From Muribaculaceae bacterium (GTDB lineage: Bacteria > Bacteroidota > Bacteroidia > Bacteroidales > Muribaculaceae), in assembly GCA_029052265.1 (NCBI GenBank), contig JAIDJJ010000367.1:1-7158 (forward strand): a stretch of 7,158 nucleotides of DNA, in the 5' to 3' direction. Of the stretch, positions 5,936 through 7,158 are shown one piece after another (position 1 is the stretch's first letter; each line of letters starts with the position of its first letter). The notes under the pieces were generated by a model. That model did no database searches and was not told the origin of the DNA. It saw only the letters and a list, made by a program, of their open reading frames with translations. The position numbers and the translations under genes were made by a program.

Positions 5936-7158
5936 ATGCAGAGAGACAACGTTATCTTCGACATCATCGACCGCGAGCATCTCCGTCAGCGCCGTGGAAT
6001 CGAACTCATTGCCAGTGAAAACTTCGTCAGCGACGAAGTGATGCGCGCAATGGGCTCATGCCTCACCAACAAATATGCGGAAGGATACCCGGCACACCGT
6101 TATTACGGAGGTTGCCAGATTGTGGACGAAGCCGAGAATATAGCTATCGAAAGAGCAAAAAAGCTTTTCGGTGCAGAATGGGCAAACGTACAGCCTCATA
6201 GCGGAGCTCAGGCAAACATGGCGGTATTTATGGCATGCCTGCAGCCGGGCGACACTTTTATGGGCATGGACCTCAGCCACGGCGGACATCTCAGCCACGG
6301 AAGCCCGGTGAATTTCTCCGGACTGCATTTCCGCCCCATCAGCTACACTGTCTGTGCTGATACTGGGAGAGTCAATTATGAGGAGATGGAAGAGAAAGCT
6401 CGTGCCGAACGTCCGAAATTAATTATTGCGGGCGGCAGCGCTTACAGCCGCGAATGGGACTATGCCCGCATGCGCAGGCTCGCCGATGAAATCGGAGCGA
6501 TATTAATGGTAGACATGGCGCATCCCGCCGGTCTTATTGCCGCAGGGCTCCTCGAAAATCCTGTTAAGCACGCTCATGTTGTCACCACTACTACCCACAA
6601 GACTCTTCGCGGTCCTCGCGGCGGTCTCATCCTCATGGGCAAAGATTTTGATAATCCATGGGGCAAGAAGACTCCCAAGGGGGAAATCAAGAAAATGTCG
6701 GCGCTCCTTGACTCTGCAGTGTTCCCCGGTGTACAGGGTGGTCCGCTTGAGCATGTCATAGCTGCCAAGGCTGTGGCTTTCGGTGAAGCTCTGCAACCGG
6801 AATGGAAAGAATATGCCGTGCAGATCAAAAAGAATGCAGACGCACTCGCAAACGCTCTGATCAAACGCGGCTACAAGATCATTTCTGACGGCACCGACAA
6901 CCATTGCATGCTTGTTGACCTTCGTCCCAAATTCCCTGAAATGAGCGGAAAGAAAGCTGAAAGAGTGCTTGTAGAGGCAGACATCACAGCCAACAAAAAC
7001 ATGGTGCCATACGACACCCGCTCTCCATTCCTTACTTCAGGACTCCGCTTCGGGACAGCTGCGATCACAACCCGTGGGGCCAAAGAGGAACTCATGGAGA
7101 CTATCGCTGACCTCATCGACCGCGTACTCACAAATGCCGACGACGAGACTGTAATAGC
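5936..7158 (+). CDS. glyA: Serine hydroxymethyltransferase (glycine hydroxymethyltransferase), 3'-truncated by the window edge
   Basis: GlyA is a cytoplasmic PLP enzyme that interconverts serine plus tetrahydrofolate and glycine plus 5,10-methylene-tetrahydrofolate, the main source of one-carbon units. From ATG 5936 the frame (MQRDNVIFDIIDREHLRQRR...) stays open for 407 codons to the window edge; the family in Bacteroidota is about 426 residues, so only some 20 are missing. Visible landmarks are LIASENFVS (24-32), YAEGYPAHRYYGG (48-60), HSGAQAN (88-94), HGGHLSHGSPVNFSG (115-129), GGSAYS (166-171), VDMAHPAGL (192-200) with Asp193 facing the PLP ring nitrogen, and TTTTHKTLRGPRGG (217-230) with PLP-binding Lys222. 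SGLRFGT follows, with substrate-carboxylate Arg371. An insertion (MGKDFDNPWGKKTPKGE, 234-250) relative to the E. coli enzyme is typical of the Bacteroidota form. All catalytic residues are intact. The 158-base gap and its own promoter match suggest separate transcription from nqr. Confidence 0.98.
   Translation, partial: MQRDNVIFDIIDREHLRQRRGIELIASENFVSDEVMRAMGSCLTNKYAEGYPAHRYYGGCQIVDEAENIAIERAKKLFGAEWANVQPHSGAQANMAVFMACLQPGDTFMGMDLSHGGHLSHGSPVNFSGLHFRPISYTVCADTGRVNYEEMEEKARAERPKLIIAGGSAYSREWDYARMRRLADEIGAILMVDMAHPAGLIAAGLLENPVKHAHVVTTTTHKTLRGPRGGLILMGKDFDNPWGKKTPKGEIKKMSALLDSAVFPGVQGGPLEHVIAAKAVAFGEALQPEWKEYAVQIKKNADALANALIKRGYKIISDGTDNHCMLVDLRPKFPEMSGKKAERVLVEADITANKNMVPYDTRSPFLTSGLRFGTAAITTRGAKEELMETIADLIDRVLTNADDETVI

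Noticed and set aside
5681..6041. Two + strand open frames (5681-5902 and 5832-6041) crossing the nqrF-glyA gap
   Set aside because: Both overlap real genes in another frame, have basic low-information translations and cover the promoter region; they are shadows rather than a leader peptide or small gene.
6056..7131. Several reverse-strand open frames within glyA
   Set aside because: The + strand encodes an uninterrupted GlyA with all catalytic residues; the reverse frames have no family resemblance.

Overview
This window is a nearly complete nqr operon, encoding the Na+-translocating NADH:quinone oxidoreductase (Na+-NQR), followed by the serine hydroxymethyltransferase gene glyA. All genes are on the + strand. 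Protein features, including the NqrF and GlyA family insertions and the SGGT form of the NqrC flavin site, point to a member of Bacteroidota, order Bacteroidales. Two other signs agree: starts lack Shine-Dalgarno sites and are preceded by A/T-rich sequence, and the space before glyA holds a TTTG-N20-TAnnTTTG promoter match. Roughly balanced base composition would fit a Muribaculaceae-like gut bacterium, but the family placement is only a guess.

Layout: nqrA (5' end cut by the window edge) runs to 1082, then nqrB 1129-2319, nqrC 2336-3136, nqrD 3149-3769, nqrE 3809-4423 and nqrF 4485-5777. Gaps between them are 46, 16, 12, 39 and 61 bases, so the six genes are almost certainly co-transcribed from a promoter upstream of the window. 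The nqrE-nqrF gap carries a GC-rich hairpin. The 158-base gap after nqrF holds a strong inverted repeat (possible operon terminator or operator), a Bacteroidota-type promoter and a second small stem-loop. glyA starts at 5936 and runs off the right edge about 20 codons before its expected end.

How the genes work together: NqrF takes electrons from NADH through FAD and a 2Fe-2S cluster. They then pass through an Fe centre between NqrD and NqrE and through covalent FMN on NqrC and NqrB to riboflavin and quinone, while Na+ is pumped outward. NqrA is the cytoplasmic subunit. All expected cofactor residues of subunits B-F are visible, except that the NqrC flavinylation motif departs from the usual consensus. 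glyA is an adjacent housekeeping gene of one-carbon metabolism, probably separately transcribed.

I see no mobile element, CRISPR array, tRNA or rRNA, and no new multi-gene system. The points worth a second look are the NqrC motif and tail, and the structured DNA/RNA in the nqrE-nqrF and nqrF-glyA gaps.
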